Shown here in pieces: positions 46,601 through 60,411 of a stretch of 64,000 nucleotides of DNA. Made by a program: the position numbers and the translations under genes. The notes below the pieces were generated by a model that saw nothing but the letters and a program-made list of their open reading frames with translations, did no database searches and was not told where the DNA came from. The stretch lies in contig OX387201.1 of the NCBI GenBank assembly GCA_947561715.1, positions 13,964,001 through 14,028,000 on the forward strand, read 5' to 3'. Within the stretch, counting starts at the first letter, position 1; each line of letters opens with the position of its first letter. This DNA is from Ascidia mentula (taxonomy: Eukaryota; Chordata; Ascidiacea; Phlebobranchia; Ascidiidae).

Positions 46601-49153
46601 AAGTTTCATTACTGGGACGAAATTTTCGTGACGGGAACACAATTTTCGTTACGGAAACACAAGTTTCGTTACGGGAACAGAATTTTTCTTTCGGGAACAC
46701 AATTTTCGTTACTGGAACAGAATGTTTGTTACGGGAACACAATTTTCGTTACTGGAATACAATTTTCATTTCGAGAACACAATTTTCGTTTCTGGAACAC
46801 AATTTTCGTTTGGGAACACAACTTTCGTTTCGGAAACACAACTTTAGTTACTGGAACGAAATTTTCACTTCGAGAACACAATTTTCGTTTCTGAAACACA
46901 ATTTTCGTTTGAGAACGCAACTTTCGTTACGGGAGCAGAATTTTCGTTTCGGGAACACAATTTTATTTACGGGAACGAAATTTTCGTTACGAGAAAAGAA
47001 TTTTACTTTCGGGAACACAACTATCGTTACGGGAACACAATTTTCTTTACGGGATCGAAACTTTCGATATGGGAACGAAATTTTCGTTACGGAAACGAAA
47101 TTTTCGTCACGGGAACGAAATTTTCGTTTCGGGAAAGGAAATTTCGTTACGGAAACAGAATGTTCGTTACTGGAACACAATTTTCGTTTCGGGAACGAAA
47201 TTTTCGTTACGGGAACAGAATTTTCTTTACGGGAACGAAATTTTCGTTTCGAGAACACAATTTTGGTTACTGGAACACAATTTTAGTTTCCAGAACACAA
47301 TTTTTGTATTGGGAACAGAATTTTCGTTTCTGGGACACAATTTTCGTTACTGGGACGAAATTTTCGTGACGGGAAAACAATTTTCGTTTCGGAAACACAA
47401 GTTTCGTTACGGGGACAGAATTTTCGTTTCGGGAACACAGTTTTCGTTATTGGAACAGAATGTTGGTTACGGGAACACAATTTTCGTTACTGGAACACAA
47501 TTTTCATTTCGGGAACACAATTTTAGTTTCGGGAACACAACTTTCGTTTCGGAAACACAAGTTTCATTACTGGGACGAAATTTTCTTGACGGGAACACAA
47601 TTTTCGTTTCGGAAACACAAGTTTCGTTACGGGAACAGAATTTTTCTTTCGGGAACACAATTTTCGTTACTGGAACAGAATGTTTGTTACGGGAACACAA
47701 TTTTCGTTACTGGAATACAATTTTCATTTCGAGAACACAATTTTCGTTTCTGGAACACAATTTTCGTTTGGGAACACAACTTTCGTTTCGGAAACACAAC
47801 TTTCGTTACTGGAACGAAATTTTCACTTCGAGAACACAATTTTCGTTTCTGAAACACAATTTTCGTTTGAGAACACAAGTTTCGTTACGGGAGCAGAATT
47901 TTCGTTTCGGGAACACAATTTTAGTTACGGGAACGAAATTTTCGTTACGAGAAAAGAATTTTACTTTCGGGAACACAACTATCGTTACGGGAACACAATT
48001 TTCTTTACGGGAACAAAACTTTCGATACGGGAACGAAATTTTCGTTAGGGAAACGAAATTTTCGTCACGGGAACGAAATTTTCGTTTCGGGAAAGGAAAT
48101 TTCGTTACGGAAACAGAATGTTCGTTACTGGAACACAATTTTCGTTTCGGGAACGAAATTTTCGTTACGGGAACAAAATTTTCTTTACGGGAACGAAATT
48201 TTCGTTTCGAGAACACAATTTTGGTTACTGGAACACAGTTTTAGTTTCCAGAACACAATTTTTGAATTGGGAACAGAATTTTTGTTTCTGGAACACAACT
48301 TTCGGTACGAGAACACAGTTTTCGTTATTGGAACAGAATGTTTGTTACGGGAACACAATTTTCGTTACTGGAACACAATTTTCATTTCGGGAACACAATT
48401 TTAGTTTCGGGAACACAACTTTCGTTTCGGAAACACAAGTTTCATTACTGGGACGAAATTTTTGTGACGGGAACACAATTTTCGTTTCGGAAACACAAGT
48501 TTCGTTACGGGAACAGAATTTTTCTTTCGGGAACACAATTTTCGTTACTGGAACAGAATGTTTGTTACGGGCACACAATTTTCGTTACTGGAATACAATT
48601 TTCATTTCGAGAACACAATTTTCGTTTCTGGAACACAATTTTCGTTTGGGAACACAACTTTCGTTACGGGAGCAGAATTTTTTTTCGGGAACACAATTTT
48701 CGTTTCGGAAACACAACTTTTGTTGCGGAAACACAACTTTCGTTACTGGAACGAAATTTTCACTTCGAGAACACAATTTTCGTTTCTGAAACACAATTTT
48801 CGTTACTGGAACACAACTTTCGTTACGGGAGTAGAATTTTCGTTTCGGGAATACAATTTTAGTTTCGGGAACACAACTTTCGTTTCGGAAACACAACTTT
48901 GGTTACTGGAACGAAATTTTCGTGACGGGAACACAATTTTCGATTCGGAAACACAAGTTTCGTTACGGGAACTGAATTTTCCTTTGGGGAACAGAATTTT
49001 CGTTACTGGAACAGAATGTATGTTACGGGAACACAATTTTCCTTACTGGAACACAATTTTCATTTCGAGAACACAATTTTCGTTTCTGGAACACAATTTT
49101 CGTTTGGGAACACAACTTTCGTTACGGGAGCAGAATTATTTTCGTTTCGGGAA
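40526..49153. repeat. Tandem duplication of a 4,314-bp block within the array
   Basis: Copy 1 is about 40,526-44,839 and copy 2 about 44,840-49,153. Every landmark checked recurs with an offset of exactly 4,314 bp, and long stretches (for example 41,092-42,972 against 45,406-47,286) appear identical, including all unit variants and indels. Similarity stops near 49,160. The break points are approximate, because the 20-bp unit blurs them. Confidence 0.9.
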
Positions 49154-52100
49154 CACAATTATCGTTTCGGGAACACATCTTTCGTTTCGGAAACACAACT
49201 TTCGTTACTGGAACGAAATTTTCTTCACGGGATCACAATTTTCGTTTCGGAAACACAAGTTTCGTTACTGGAACGAAATTTTCGTTTTGGAAACACAAGT
49301 TTCGTTACTGGAACTAAATTTTCGTTTCGAGAACACAATTTTTGTTGCAGGAACGAAATTTTCGTTACGAGAACAGAATTTTTGTTACGGGAACGAAATT
49401 TTCGTTACGAGAAAATAATTTTACTTTCGGGAACACAACTATCGTTACGGGAACACAATTTTCCTCACGGGAACGAAACTTTCTTTTCGGGAACGAAATT
49501 TTCGTTACGGAAACGAAATTTTCGTCACGGGAACGAAATTTTCGTTTCGGGAAAGGAAATTTCGTTACGGGAACAGAATGTTCGTTTCGAGTACACAAGT
49601 TTCGTTACTGGAACAAAATTTTCGTTTCGGAAACACAATTTTCGTTACTGGTAAACAATTTTCGTTTCGAGAACACAATTTTTGTTAAGGGAACGAAATT
49701 TTCGTTACGAGAACAGAATTTTCCTTTCGGAAACACAATTATCTTCACGGGAACACAATTTTCTTTACGGGAACGAAACTTTCGATACGGGAACGAAATT
49801 TTCGTTACGGAAACGAAGTTTTCGTCACGGGAACGAAATTTTCGTTTCGGGAAAGGAAATTTCGTTACGGAAACAGAATGTTCGTTACTGGAACACAATT
49901 TTCGTTTCGGGAACGAAATTTTCGTTACGGGAAAAGAATTTTCTTTACGGGAACGAAAATTTCGTTTCGAGAACACAATTTTGGTTACTGGAACACAATT
50001 TTAGTTTCCAGAACACAATTTTCGTTACGGAACGAAATTTTCGTGACGGAAACACAATTTTCGTTTCGGAAACACAAGTTTCGTTACGGGAACACAATTT
50101 TCGTTTCGGGAACACAGTTTTCGTTATTGGAACAGAATGTTTGTTACGGGAACACAATTTTCGTTACTGGAAAACAATTTTCATTTCGGGAACACAATTT
50201 TAGTTTCGGGAACACAACTTTCGTTTCGGAAACACAAGTTTCATTACTGGGACGAAATTTTCGTGACGGGAACACAATTTTCGTTACTGGAACAGAATGT
50301 TTGTTATGGGAACACAATTTTCGTTACTGGAATACAATTTTCATTTCGAGAACACAATTTTCGTTTCTGGAACACAATTTTCGTTTGGGAACACAACTTT
50401 CGTTACGGGAGCAGAATTTTTATTTCGGGAACACAATTTTCGTTTCGGAAACACAACTTTCGTTTCGGAAACACAACTTTCGTTACTGGAACGAAATTTT
50501 TGTTTCGAGAACAGAATTTTTGTTGCAGGAACGAAAATTTCCTTACGAGAACAGAATTTTTGTTACGGGAACGAAATTTTCGTTACGGAAACGAAATTTT
50601 CGTCACGGGAACGAAAATTTCCTTTCGGGAAAGGAAATTTCGTTACGGGAACAGAATGTTCGTTTCGGTAACACAATTTTCGTTACTGGAACACAATTTT
50701 CGTTTCGAGAACACAAGTTTCGTTACTGGAACGAAATTTTCGTTTCGGAAAAACAAGTTTCGTTACTGGAACGAAATTTTCGTTTCGGAAACACAAGTGT
50801 CGTTACTGGAACAGAATGTTTGTTACGGGAACACAATTTTCGTTACTGGAACACAATTTTCATTTCGAGAACACAATTTTTGTTTCTGGGACACAATTTT
50901 CGTTTGGGAAACACAAGTTTCATTACTGGGACGAAATTTTCGTGAGGGGAACAAAATTTTCCTTTCGGAAACACAAGTTTCGTTACGGGAACACAATTTT
51001 CGTTTCGGGAACACAGTTTTCGTGATTGGAACAGAATGTTTGTTACGGGAACACAATTTACGTTACTGGAAAACAATTTTCATTTAGGGAACACAACTTT
51101 CGTTTCGGAAACACAAGTTTCATTACTGGGACGAAATTTTCGTGATGGGAACACAATTTTCGTTTCGGAAACACAAGTTTCGTTACGGGAACAGAATTTT
51201 TCTTTCGGGAACACAATTTTCGTTACTGGAACAGAATGTTTGTTACGGGAACACAATTTTCGTTACTGGAACACAATTTTCATTTCGAGAACACAATTTT
51301 CGTTTCTGGAACACAATTTTCGTTTGGGAACACAACTTTCGTTACGGGAGCAGAATTTTTATTTCGGGAACACAATTTTCGTTTCGGAAACACAAGTTTC
51401 GTTACTGGAACAGAATTTTTGTTTCGAGAACACAATTTTTGTTGCAGGAACGAAAATTTCCTTACGAGAACAGAATTTTTGTTACGGGAACGAAATTTTC
51501 GTTACGGAAACGAAATTTTCGTCACGGGAACGAAAATTTCCTTTCGGGAAAGGAAATTTCGTTACGGGAACAGAATGTTCGTTTCGGTAACACAATTTTC
51601 GTTACTGGAACACAATTTTCGTTTCGAGAACACAAGTTTCGTTACTGGAACGAAATTTTCGTTTCGGAAAAACAAGTTTCGTTACTGGAACGAAATTTTC
51701 GTTTCGGAAACACAAGTGTCGTTACTGGAACAGAATGTTTGTTACGGGAACACAATTTTCGTTACTGGAACACAATTTTCATTTCGAGAACACAATTTTT
51801 GTTTCTGGAACACAATTTTCGTTTGGGAAACACAAGTTTCATTACTGGGACGAAATTTTCGTGAGGGGAACAAAATTTTCCTTTCGGAAACACAAGTTTC
51901 GTTACGGGAACAGAATTTTCGTTTCGGGAACACAAGTGTCGTTACTGGAACAGAATGTTTGTTACGGGAACACAATTTTCATTTCGAGAACACAATTTTT
52001 GTTTCTGGAACACAATTTTCGTTTGGGAACACAACTTTCGTTACGGGAGCAGAATTTTCGTTTCGGGAACACAATTTTCGTTTCGGAAACACAACTTTCG

Positions 52101-55100
52101 TTTCGGAAACACAACTTTCGTTACTGGAACGAAATTTTCGTTACTGGAACACAATTTTCATTTCGAGAACACAATTTTCGTTTCTGAAACACACTTTTCG
52201 TTACTGGAATACAATTTTCATTTCGAGAACACAATTTTCGTTACTGGAACACAATTTTCATTTCGAGAACACAATTTTCGTTTCTGAAACACACTTTTCG
52301 TTACTGGAATACAATTTTCATTTCGAGAACACAATTTTCGTTTCTGGAACACAATTTTCGTTTGGGAACACAACTTTCGTTTCGGAAACACAACTTTCGA
52401 TACTGGAACGAAATTTTCACTTCGAGAACACAATTTTCGTTTCTGAAACACAATTTTCGTTTGAGAACACAACTTTCGTTACGGGAGCAGAATTTTCGTT
52501 TCGGGAACACAATTTTAGTTACGGGAACGAAATTTTCGTAACGAGAAAAGAATTTTACTTTCGGGAACACAACTATCGTTACGGGAACACAATTTTCTTT
52601 ACGGGAACGAAACTTTCGATACGGGAACGAAATTTTCGTTACGGAAACGAAATTTACGTCACGGGAACGAAATTTTCGTTTCGGGAAAGGAAATTTCGTT
52701 ACGGGAACAGAATGTTCGTTTCGGAAACACAATTTTCGTTACTGGAACACAATTTTCGTTTCGAGAACACAAGTTTCGTTACTGGAACAAAATTTTCGTT
52801 TCGGAAACACAATTTTCGTTACTGGTAAACAATTCTCGTTTCAAGAACACAATTTTTGTTAAGGGAACGAAATTTTCGTTACGAGAACAGAATTTTCCTT
52901 TCGGAAACACAATTATCTTTACGGGAACACAATTTTATTTACGGGAACGAAACTTTCGATACGGGAACGAAATTTTCGTTACGGAAACGAAATTTTCGTC
53001 ACGGGAACGAAATTTTCGTTTCGGGAAAGGAAATTTCGTTGCGCAAACAGAATGTTCGTTACTGGAACACAATTTTCGTTTCGGGAACACAATTTTGGTT
53101 ACTGGAACACAATTTTAGTTTCCAGAACACAATTTTTGTATTGGGAACAGAATTTTTGTTTCTGGAACACAACTTTCGGTATGGGAACACACTTTTCGTT
53201 TCGGGAACAGAATTTTCGTTTCTGGAACACAATTTTCGTTACGGAACGAAATTTTCGTGACGGAAACACAATTTTCGTTTCGGAAACACAAGTTTCGTTA
53301 CGGGAACAGAATTTTCGTTTCGGGAAAACAGTTTTCGTTATTGGAACAGAATGTTTGTTACGGGAACACAATTTTCGTTACTGGAACACAATTTTCATTT
53401 CGGGAACACAATTTTAGTTTCGGGAACACAACTTTCGTTTCGGAAACACAAGTTTCATTACTGGGACGAAATTTTCGTGACGGGAACAAAATTTTCGTTT
53501 CGGAAACACAAGTTTCGTTACGGGAACAGAATTTTTCTTTCGGGAACACAATTTTTGGTATTGGAACAGAATGTTTGTTACGGGAACACAATTTTCGTTA
53601 CTGGAAAACAATTTTCATTTCGGGAACACAATTTTAGTTTCGGGAACACAACTTTCGTTTCGGAAACACAAGTTTCATTACTGGGACGAAATTTTCGTGA
53701 CGGGAACACAATTTTCGTTTCGGAAACACAAGTTTCGTTACGGGAACAGAATTTTTCTTTCGGGAACACAATTTTCGTTACTGGAACAGAATGTTTGTTA
53801 CGGGAACACAATTTTCGTCACTGGAATACAATTTTCATTTCGAGAACACAATTTTCGTTTCTGGAACACAATTTTCGTTTGGGAACACAACTTTCGTTAC
53901 GGGAGCAGAATTTTTATTTCGGGAACACAATTTTCGTTTCGGAAACACAACTTTCGTTACTGGAACGAAATTTTCTTCACGGGAACACAATTTTCGTTTC
54001 GGAAACACAAGTTTCGTTACTGGAACAGAATTTTTGTTTCGAGAACACAATTTTTGTTGCAGGAACGAAAATTTCCTTACGAGAACAGAATTTTTGTTAC
54101 GGGAACGAAATTTTTGTTACGGAAACGAAATTTTCGTCACGGGAACAGAATGTTCGTTTCGGTAACACAATTTTCGTTACTGGAACACAATTTTCGTTTC
54201 GGAAAAACAAGTTTCGTTACTGGAACGAAATTTTCGTTTCGGAAACACAAGTGTCGTTACTGGAACAGAATGTTTGTTACGGGAACACAATTTTCGTTAC
54301 TGGAACACAATTTTCATTTCGAGAACACAATTTTTGTTTCTGGAACACAATTTTCGTTTGGGAACGCAACTTTCGTTACGGGGGCAGAATTTTCGTTTCG
54401 GGAACACAATTTTCGTTTCGGAAACACAACTTTCGTTTCGGAAACACAACTTTCGTTACTGGAACGAAATTTTCGTGACGGGAACACAATTTTCGTTTCT
54501 GAAACACAATTTTCGTTACTGGAATACAATTTTCATTTCGAGAACACAATTTTCGTTTCTGGAACACAATTTTCGTTTGGGAACACAACTTTCGTTTCGG
54601 AAACACAACTTTCGTTACTGGAACGAAATTTTCACTTCGAGAACACAATTTTCGTTTCTGAAACACAATTTTCGTTTGAGAACACAACTTTCGTTACGGG
54701 AACACAATTTTCTTTACGGGAACGAAACTTTCGATACGGGAACGAAATTTTCGTTACGGAAACGAAATTTTCGTCAGGGGAACGAAATTTTCGTTTCGGG
54801 AAAGGAAATTTCGTTACGGAAACAGAATGTTCGTTTCTGGAACACAATTTTCGTTTCGGGAACGAAATTTTCGTTTCGAGAACACAATTTTGGTTACTGG
54901 AACACAATTTTAGTTTCCAGAACACAATTTTTGTATTGGGAACAGAATTTTTGTTTCTGGAACACAACATTCGGTGCGGGAACACAGTTTTCGTTATTGG
55001 AACGGAATGTTTGTTACGGGAACACAATTTTCGTTACTGGAACACAATTTTCATTTCGGGAACACAATTTTAGTTTCGGGAACACAAGTTTCATTACTGG

Positions 55101-58100
55101 GACGAAATTTTCGTGACGGGAACCAATTTTCGTTTCGGAAACACAAGTTTCGTTACGGGAACAGAATTTTCGTTTCGGGAACACAGTTTTCGTTATTGGA
55201 AAAGAATGTTTGTTACGGGATCACAATTTTCGTTTCGGAAACACAAGTTTCGTTACTGGAACGAAATTTTCGTTTGGGAAACACAAGTTTCGTTACTGGA
55301 ACTCAATTTTCGTTTCGAGAACACAATTTTTGTTGCAGGAACGAAATTTTCGTTACGAGAACACAATTTTTGTTACGGGAACGAAACTTTCTTTTCGGGA
55401 ACGAAATTTTCGTTACGGAAACGAAATTTTCGTCACGGGAACGAAATTTTCGTTTCGGGAAAGGAAATTTCGTTACTGGAACAGAATTTTCCTTTCGGAA
55501 ACACAATTATCTTTACGGGAACACAATTTTCTTTACGGGAACGAAATTTTCGTTTCGGGAAAGGAAATTTCTTTGCGGAAACAGAATGTTCGTTACTGGA
55601 ACACAATTTTCGTTTCGGGAACAAAATTTTCGTTACGGGAACAGAATTTTCTTTACGGAAACGAAATTTTCGTCACGGGAACGAAATTTTCGTTTCGGGA
55701 AAGGAAATTTCGTTACGGGAACAGAATGTTCGTTTCGGAAACACAATTTTCGTTACTGGAACACAATTTTCGTTTCGGAAACACAATTTTCGTTAGTGGT
55801 AAACAATTTTCGTTTCGAGAACACAATTTTTGTTACGGGAACTAAATTTTCATTACGAGAACAGAATTTTCCTTTTGGAAACACAATTATCTTTACGGGA
55901 ACACAATTTTCTTTACGGGAACGAAATTTTCGTTTCGGGAAAGGAAATTTTGTTACGGAAACAGAATGTTCGTTACTGGAACACAATTTTCGTTTCGGGA
56001 ACGAAATTTTCGTTACGGGAACAGAATTTTCTTTACGGGAACGAAATTTTCGTTTCGAGAACACAATTTTGGTTACTGGAACACAATTTTAGTTTCCAGA
56101 ACACAATTTTTGTTTTGGGAACAGAATTTTTGTTTCTGGAACACAACTTTCGGTACGGGAACACAAATTTCGTTTCGGGAACAGAATTTTCGTTTCTGGA
56201 ACACAATTTTCGTTACGGAACGAAATTTTCGTGACGGAAACACAATTTTCGTTTCGGAAAAACAAGTTTCGTTACGGGAACAGAATTTTCGTTTCGGGAA
56301 CACAGTTTTCGTTATTGGAACAGAATGTTTGTTACGGGAACACAATTTTCGTTACTGGAACACAATTTTCATTTCGAGAACACAATTTTAGTTTCGGGAA
56401 CACAACTTTCGTTTCGGAAACACAAGTTTCATTACTGGGACGAAATTTTCGTGACGGGAACACAATTTTCGTTTCGGGAACACAAGTTTCGTTACGGGAA
56501 CAGAATTTTCGTTTCGGGAACACAGTTTTTGTTATTGGAACAGAATGTTTGTTACGGGAACACAATTTTCGTTACTGGAACACAATTTTCATTTCGGGAA
56601 CACAATTTTAGTTTCGGGAACACAACTTTCGTTTCGGAAACACAAGTTTCATTACTGGGACGAAATTTTTGTGACGGGAACAGAATTTTCGTTTCGGGAA
56701 CACAGTTTTCGTTATTGGAACAGAATGTTTGTTACGGGAACACAATTTTCGTTACGGAACGAAATTTTCGTGACGGAAACACAATTTTCGTTTCGGAAAC
56801 ACAAGTTTCGTTACGGGAACAGAATTTTCGTTTCGGGAACACAGTTTTCGTTATTGGAACAGAATGTTTGTTACGGGAACACAATTTTCGTTACTGGAAC
56901 ACAATTTTCATTTCGGGAACACAATTTTAGTTTCGGGAACACAACTTTCGTTTCGGAAACACAAGTTTCATTACTGGGACGAAATTTTCGTGACGGGAAC
57001 AGAATTTTCGTTTCGGGAACACAGTTTTCGTTATTGGAACAGAATGTTTGTTACGGGAACACAATTTTCGTTACTGGAAAACAATTTTCATTTCGGGAAC
57101 ACAATTTTAGTTTCGGGAACACAACTTTCGTTTCGGAAACACAAGTTTCATTACTGGGACGAAATTTTCGTGACAGGAACACAAGTTTCGTTACGGGAAC
57201 AGAATTTTTCTTTCGGGAACACAATTTTCGTTACTGGAACAGAATGTTTGTTACGGGAACACAATTTTCGTCACTGGAATACAATTTTCATTTCGAGAAC
57301 ACAATTTTCGTTTCTGGAAAACAATTTTCGTTTGGGAACACAACTTTCGTTACGGGAGCAGAATTTTTATTTCGGGAACACAATTTTCGTTTCGGAAACA
57401 CAACTTTCGTTTCGGAAACACAACTTTCGTTACTGGAACGAAATTTTCTTCACGGGAACACAATTTTCGTTTCGGAAACACAAGTTTCGTTACTGGAACA
57501 GAATTTTTGTTTCGAGAACACAGTTTTTGTTGCAGGAACGAATATTTCCTTACGAGAACAGAATTTTTGTTACGGGAACGAAATTTTCGTTACGAGAACA
57601 GAATTTTACTTTCGGGAACACAACTATCGTTACGGAAACACAATTTTCTTTGCGGGAACGAAACTTTTATTACGGGAACGAAATTTTCGTTGCGGAAACG
57701 AAATTTTCGTCACGGGAACGAAAATTTCCTTTCGGGAAAGGAAATTTCGTTACGGGAACAGAATGTTCGTTTCGGTAACACAATTTTCGTTACTGGAACG
57801 TAATTTTCGTTTCGGAAAAACAAGTTTCGTTACTGGAACGAAATTTTCGTTTCGGAAACACAAGTGTCGTTACTGGAACAGAATATTTGTTACGGGAACA
57901 CAATTTTCGTTACTGGAACACAATTTTCGTTTCGAGAACACAAATTTTTGTTACGGGAAAAGAATTTTTGTTTCCAGAACACAATTTTTCTAATGGGAAC
58001 GAAATTTTCGTTTCGGGAAAAGAAATTTCGTTACTGGAACACAATTTTCATTTCGAGAACACAATTTTCGTTACTGTTACACAATTTTCATTTCGAGAAC

Positions 58101-58501
58101 ACAATTTTCGTATTGGGAACACAATTTTCATTTCGAGAACACAATTTTCGCTACTGGAACACAATTTTCGTTTAGAGAACACAAATTTTTGTTACGGGAA
58201 AAGAATTTTCGTTTCCAGAACACAATTTTTCTAATGGAAACGAAATTTTCGTTTCGGGAAAGGAAATTTTGTTGCGGGGACACAATTTTTATTTCGAGAA
58301 CACAATTTTCGTTACTGGAACACAATTTTCATTTCGAAAACACAATTTTCGTTACTGGAACACAATTTTTGTTTCCAGAACACAATTTTTGTAATGGGAA
58401 CGAAATCTTCGTTTCGGGAAAGGAAATGTCATTACATGGACTAAAAAAAGCAGTAGCTTTTTATTACAGGATTAGCCTGGCTTATAAATCAGGAAAATAT
58501 A

Positions 58502-58524
58502 TTTCTCCCCATGGGTATCTTCAG
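58502..58524 (-). ncRNA. Hammerhead-like core, 65 bp from the array end
   Basis: On the minus strand: CTGAAGA, then TACCCATGGGGA (CCC pairs with GGG over a very short loop), then GAAA. This fits the order CUGANGA, stem II, GAAA, but stem II is poor and I could not define stems I and III with confidence. It may be only a relic or chance. Confidence 0.25.
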
Positions 58525-59246
58525 TTTTTTCAGTAAACACATTAAATGATTTTACAAACGTCTTATTCAAATAGATTCTATTATTTTAAATAAAATGCCC
58601 GTCACTTACAACAGACTGTTTATTTTTGAAATCCTAAACCAAAAAACAACAGCGTCATTTTCCAATCATTTACATGTTGAACAGAGCAGTGATTCTCATA
58701 TATGTAAGTCCAGATTTGTTATTTGTGAAATGATGAATTCGCATAGTATCGTGGGGCTTTGAGAGAATGCGAACTGTTTATTACCAACGTCATCAACGGA
58801 AGTTCCAATTCGACAGAAAACAAAAGTGAAAAACTAGTTGCTGTGAAGACACTTTTGACTTGAAGCCATACTGCGCCTGTTATGGACGACTAGGGTGAAT
58901 TGGTCACAAATATAGCCATATTATTTACTCTTTTTTAAACTTACTTCATGTGGAAGAATTTGTCACAAATTATAAATGGTAACAGCGGTAAAATCCCGGT
59001 CAATGTATTTGCTAACTAAGGGTGTTTTCTGTTGTGTTATGGAGTCTCTTCGATAAAGGGATTTACATGACTTGGTTACAGAAACACATGGTCCATGGGA
59101 TAAGATAGGTCATGTAGTCTTTGTTTTTCTTGCAAATAAAAAACCGGAAGAGTTGTTGAGATATAAATGGTGGAATGTGTTATACATTTGTAAAATAAGA
59201 ATGTTTTACTGTGTAAATTCAACACAGCGACACAGAAAAAAGCATA

Positions 59247-59268
59247 TTTCGCCTGAAAGCATCTTCAG
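59247..59268 (-). ncRNA. Hammerhead-like core relic
   Basis: On the minus strand: CTGAAGA, TGCTTTCAGGC (GCT pairs with GGC, counting a wobble), GAAA. The order fits a hammerhead core; stems I and III are not evident. Similar words are common at the ends of Penelope-like elements. Confidence 0.25.
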
Positions 59269-59569
59269 TTTCTGCAACAGCCGTAGGTGACACACAGCAA
59301 CAAAGAAGTTAAGTTACTTAAAGCAAAAGTCGGTGTACGTACATAGGCTATAAAATAAAACGTATAAACTATAATGTCATAAATGTAAGGGAAAGATAAT
59401 AATATAAATTAAGCAATTTATTTCTCAAGTACAACACAAATCAATATTTGTGGTCATGCAAAAATCATTCGTTTGAAAGACCTTTACATACAATTAAGTG
59501 TCCAAGCACACTTTTATACTAAAAACGGAATGGGTTTAGGTCCAATATCTCAACTATAGGCGGCTAAGT

Positions 59570-60000
59570 CGATTTAAGCTACAATGCAGACCGCCGTTAT
59601 TTGGCTTGACTGTCCTCAGTCATATTGAGTTAATTATCTCATAAAGCATAGAATTGCTTTATTGCTAGATACAAATGCAAGTAAGGTTATAGGACATTGG
59701 GTAGTGAATATATATCGTCTGTTGCTTACTTAACACTATGTTCGTGTTGCGCGGAAATTTTTTTAATGTACCGTAGAGTAAAATTGCAACTATTCAGTGA
59801 AACTTTCTGCTCCACTGAATTTATGTTAGCAGCACTCATGTGGAGTCGTGGTTGTGAAGCTTGTGTGAGACATTCTTTGTGTCGCTACGTTCACAGATGT
59901 TTAGTGGTAGTTGGTAGGAGTTAAATTATTAGTTACAAATAAGTAAGAAGTTCGGAATCACTTGAGTTTGGCTTCGAATGTATATATTTATTGTTATGTT
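59570..60000 (+). repeat. Dispersed repeat, second copy at about 3,310-3,800
   Basis: Direct-orientation partner of the repeat near the left end of the window, with short deletions relative to it (for example around 59,755). It lies in the part of the right duplication arm that the left arm lacks. Confidence 0.6.
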
Positions 60001-60411
60001 ATATTTATCGGTTCGTATCATGTCAAAGCCAACGATTCATCATAAAGTAAAGTTAGGCGAATTGTAAACACAAATACTATTTGGGACAATATCATTTAGT
60101 AAACGTGTGTAGTCGGAAGATGTACATGAAAGATGAGAAACATGCTGCGTACTTCAAACAGAGTGGTGCGAAACGCCCTGGATAGTTGTTGGAAACGGTT
60201 GCGAATAACTTCAAAGCCTTCATGCGAAAGGGGAGGTTCTATTTAGTTCCTCCTTAAACCGAAACTGAAATGCGGAACTGTTGACTGGTAGGCTTCATCA
60301 AATAAAGAAAATTTGGATGGTCTATCAAATAGAAAAATCTTGTGCTATGTCATGGTGAAGAATTGATTAAAGATTGGGATAGGTTTTTGGTTTAAAATGG
60401 TAACTTTTGCA

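Larger units (their letters stand above)
37092..58437. repeat. 21.3-kb minisatellite array of a 20-bp unit
   Basis: A continuous head-to-tail array, roughly 1,070 units if all are 20 bp, with rare 1-2 bp indels. The unit has no stop codon in any plus-strand frame, and 20 is not a multiple of 3, so every plus frame runs open for hundreds of codons (20-residue repeats containing FVTGTQFSFREHNF). On the minus strand the GTTACG variant contains TAA, so frames there are shorter. The open frames are thus a by-product of the unit. An A/T tract (AATTTT) recurs every 20 bp, close to two helical turns. Higher-order repeats of 220 bp and 4,314 bp are present. Confidence 0.95.
58438..60411. other. Non-coding DNA right of the array
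   Basis: No gene seen. The right arm of the inverted duplication starts near 58,590 (matching 17,850 and leftwards in reverse). About 59,090-60,400 has no counterpart in the left arm, so it was inserted in the right arm or lost from the left; it includes the repeat shared with 3,310-3,800. Minus-strand CTGAAGA...GAAA words lie at 58,502-58,524 and 59,247-59,268. Confidence 0.5.

Noticed and set aside
37479-52828. Long plus-strand open frames in the 20-bp array (up to about 755 codons) as repetitive proteins
   Set aside because: All three plus frames are open in many places because the 20-bp unit has no stop and cycles through the frames. The frames start and stop at chance mutations, with no codon-position bias that I can see and no signal peptide or splice context.
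37092-58437. CRISPR array
   Set aside because: Units are contiguous with no unique spacers, there are no cas genes, and the surroundings are eukaryotic with spliced genes.
37092-58437. Heat-shock elements in the array (GAA and TTC words)
   Set aside because: The spacing is GAAnnnTTC or wider, not the GAAnnTTC pattern that heat-shock factor needs.
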